Shown here one piece after another: positions 63,301-64,000 of a DNA stretch of 64,000 bases. The position numbers were made by a program, and so were the translations under genes. Source of the stretch: Cytophagales bacterium (GTDB lineage: Bacteria; Bacteroidota; Bacteroidia; Cytophagales; Cyclobacteriaceae). The notes under the pieces were generated by a model, which was not told where the DNA came from, did not search any database, and worked only from the letters and a program-made list of their open reading frames with translations. The DNA lies in assembly GCA_017303795.1 (NCBI GenBank), contig JAFLBR010000001.1:467185-531184 (forward strand), written 5' to 3'. The first letter of the stretch is position 1. Each line of letters starts with the position of its first letter.

Positions 63301-64000
63301 TCGATTGCTAGCACAGCATGGAACGTAAACACTACTTGGTCCAACACTGGATTTGGTGGTCCGGCAGCCGCAGGTACTCCTGGTCCGAATGATTTTGTGT
63401 ACATTGGTGATAGTTTTTCAGTTACCGTTACAGGCCCAGAGTCTTGTAGTGAATTATTTTTTGATGCAGGCACAAGTGTTACTAATACGCTTGCTATAAA
63501 TCCAGGTGGTAGCCTTGCGGTTTCTGGTATAGTTACCATTCCCCAGACAGTAACTTCTGGCTCAAACATATTAAGCGTTGGTGCAGGCACGCTAACAGCA
63601 AATAGAATTGATTTCACAGCTTCGGGAGGCGGAGCAGGTCATCAGTTAACAATTTCAACAGGTACTGTTTCAGTCAATGGAGATATTACTGGTATAGGAG
63701 CAAGCAGCACGATCCAGTTTACGGGAGCAGGTTTGCTTGAAGTTGGCGGTTCCATGTTTTCATCAGCAAATGGTACATTAACTTCTGTTGCCGGAAGCAC
63801 AGTAGCGTATACCGGAGCGGCCCAAACCGTTCAGGCACTCGGTTATAATAACCTGACTTTATCTGGCAGCGGTACTAAAACCCTTGCGGGAACAACAGCT
63901 TTGGGTGGCAACCTGGTTATTAGTGATGATGTAACATTTACTATCGGAGCCTTTACATTTTCAGTTGCCGGAACCACCACAGTGGGAACAGGCACAAGTG
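60349..64000 (+). CDS. Giant repetitive secreted surface protein, 3' partial
   Basis: Starts at ATG 60349 with a signal peptide (FIGIIVFLFACLGANAQ) and stays open to the window end, so more than 1,217 residues. The rest is an almost pure beta-type sequence rich in Thr, Ser, Gly, Asn, Val and Ile, with repeating short units such as TLTIGGNVTLGNGTSFTAGAF-like (outline), NNGTFT, FNGAAQ and LSGSGTKTL. These look like a long beta-helix or adhesin stalk. Three larger modules each open with W-x3-TTWS-x-x-G-[FY]-GG (Trp codons at 60463, 61663 and 63319; spacing 1,200 and 1,656 bases). The C-terminus is outside the window, so a sorting signal (T9SS or exosortase type) cannot be checked. It lies just after the XrtF-bearing cluster. 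Confidence 0.85.
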   Translation, partial: MSKKMVVFYRSFIGIIVFLFACLGANAQTTYFTRASTAWNLTTTWSTVGYGGAAASAVPVAGDIVNIGNGNTVTVTAATACATLTIDNGAILNLNNTIVVSSTTTVNGSLSINSTAGTKTFTGLVTIGVGGTWNETVNEPITFQGGITNNGTFTSNTGVHTFNTNSQVLTGTLTIPSVTVTGGTVVLTNTNSLTVNTALSGTGRITQGAGATLNIGGSSGITNMTATANGNTVNYTGTGQTIHNNAYVNLGMSGSGVKNLQAGITSITGNLTLGGSASATAVAALTIGGNVTLGNGTSFTAGAFTHNVAGDWINNGSTFTGTGSVINLNGAAQNIGGSATTTFDDLQLSGSGTKNFAVNTTISDELSIDSGVIAGLNNINTHSANTLILGGALQGTGTWGSTASSPAAVNQNDTFFSGNGLITVNAGGFTFYSIASSDWSLTSTWSTIGFGGAAASSTPGAGDYVVIGDGQSVTITDDETCEVLLFDASTAQTNSLIINSGSLTVATDITIPQTITSGSNILSVVSGSLLAENVNFTASGGGAGHQLTISTGTVSINGDITGIGASSTIQFTGAGLLEVGGSMFSSANGTLTSVAGSTVAYTGAAQTVQALGYNNLTLSGSGTKTLAGTTALGGNLVISDDVTFTIGAFTFSVAGTTTVGTGTSGTLSITSATGTKTFTGLVTVATGGTWTNTTEAVTFQGGITNNGTFTAGTGVHTFNTNSQALTGTFTFTSVTVTGAAVVLTNTNSLTVNTALSGTGRITQGAGATLNIGGASAITNMTATASGNTVNYTGAAQTVKNVNYANLGLSGSGVKTLQVGTTAITGDLTLSGTVTTTGVIGLTIGGTVDIGSGTTFTAGAFTHAVGGDWINDGTFTGTGSVINFNGAAQSITGGSTTFNDLILSGSGTKTLGISTTASGILSIASGVVVNLNNANTYTSNSLILGNTIQQSGTWGSTSSAATNQNDTFFSGNGLITVVTGGNTYYSIASTAWNVNTTWSNTGFGGPAAAGTPGPNDFVYIGDSFSVTVTGPESCSELFFDAGTSVTNTLAINPGGSLAVSGIVTIPQTVTSGSNILSVGAGTLTANRIDFTASGGGAGHQLTISTGTVSVNGDITGIGASSTIQFTGAGLLEVGGSMFSSANGTLTSVAGSTVAYTGAAQTVQALGYNNLTLSGSGTKTLAGTTALGGNLVISDDVTFTIGAFTFSVAGTTTVGTGTS
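61952..62341 (+). repeat. 390-base near-identical repeat, copy 1
   Basis: This segment matches 63611-64000 with about eight differences counted by eye, all but one silent (one Ile/Val change). The copies are 1,659 bases apart and lie in the same frame inside the surface protein. The second copy runs to the window edge, so the real length may be greater. Confidence 0.9.
63611..64000 (+). repeat. 390-base near-identical repeat, copy 2 (runs off window)
   Basis: Second copy of 61952-62341. The match begins at the ATTTCACAG box and continues to the last base of the window. The high DNA identity, compared with the looser similarity of other modules (for example 60,785-61,020 with 62,455-62,690), points to recent duplication or gene conversion. 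Confidence 0.9.

Noticed and set aside
60495-63617. Several minus-strand open frames of 62-106 codons, rich in Val, Pro and Ala
   Set aside because: They are complements of the Thr/Gly/Asn-rich repeats of the large plus-strand surface protein, which has a signal peptide and an uninterrupted frame from 60349 to the window end.
60349-64000. Repeated DNA units considered as a CRISPR array
   Set aside because: The units are long, coding, in frame and unevenly spaced; there are no short palindromic repeats with unique spacers and no cas genes.

Overview
The window looks like a chromosome segment of a Bacteroidota bacterium, most likely of the Cytophagia/Cytophagales side of the phylum. The evidence is the gene content (Bat aerotolerance genes, TamL lipoprotein, YwqK-type repeat protein, UpxY antiterminator, XrtF exosortase pair), the frequent TTG/GTG starts without Shine-Dalgarno sequences, and two tRNA promoters of the Bacteroidota type (TAnnTTTG-like -7 box). 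The genus cannot be named from the sequence alone.

Bases 1 to about 23,900 are ordinary chromosome. They hold the end of a 2-oxo-acid dehydrogenase E1, tamL, a SpoU-type RNA methyltransferase, a small AT-rich secreted orphan, a queuosine-precursor transporter overlapping rnz, a STAS anti-anti-sigma factor, purC, a VapC-like toxin-antitoxin pair, a YwqK repeat protein, a thiolase, batC and batB, a nagB-like deaminase, a GH5-like/GH43 glycosidase pair with galK, three tRNA genes (Ser-GCT, Arg-TCT, Pro-TGG) around a GIY-YIG gene, a MORN protein, a DUF2490 protein, a penicillin-acylase family hydrolase and kdsC.

Bases 24,045 to 59,970 form one long co-directional surface-polysaccharide cluster. 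It opens with a UpxY/NusG-like antiterminator, a terminator-like hairpin and a winged-helix regulator. Next come GDP-fucose synthesis (fcl, gmd), export (Wza-like lipoprotein, Wzc-like tyrosine autokinase, Wzm/Wzt ABC transporter), and many glycosyltransferases interleaved with methyltransferases, an SGNH hydrolase, an asparagine-synthase-like ATPase, a PIG-L deacetylase, a GNAT, a WbqC protein and an O-antigen ligase/polymerase. Two DegT aminotransferases, two adjacent initiating sugar transferases and a PglD/NeuD-like acyltransferase end the sugar part. Many genes overlap by ATGA-type junctions. One glycosyltransferase-like gene is split by a frameshift in a T7 run.

Inside the distal end of the cluster lie xrtF and its partner, the exosortase F system-associated gene. 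After the last aminotransferase and a 378-base gap starts a very large, repetitive, secreted surface protein that runs off the window. It contains a 390-base near-identical DNA repeat. My reading is that this is a polysaccharide locus coupled to an exosortase sorting system whose substrate is not visible. The repeat protein is the nearest candidate, but its C-terminus, where a sorting signal would be, lies outside the window.
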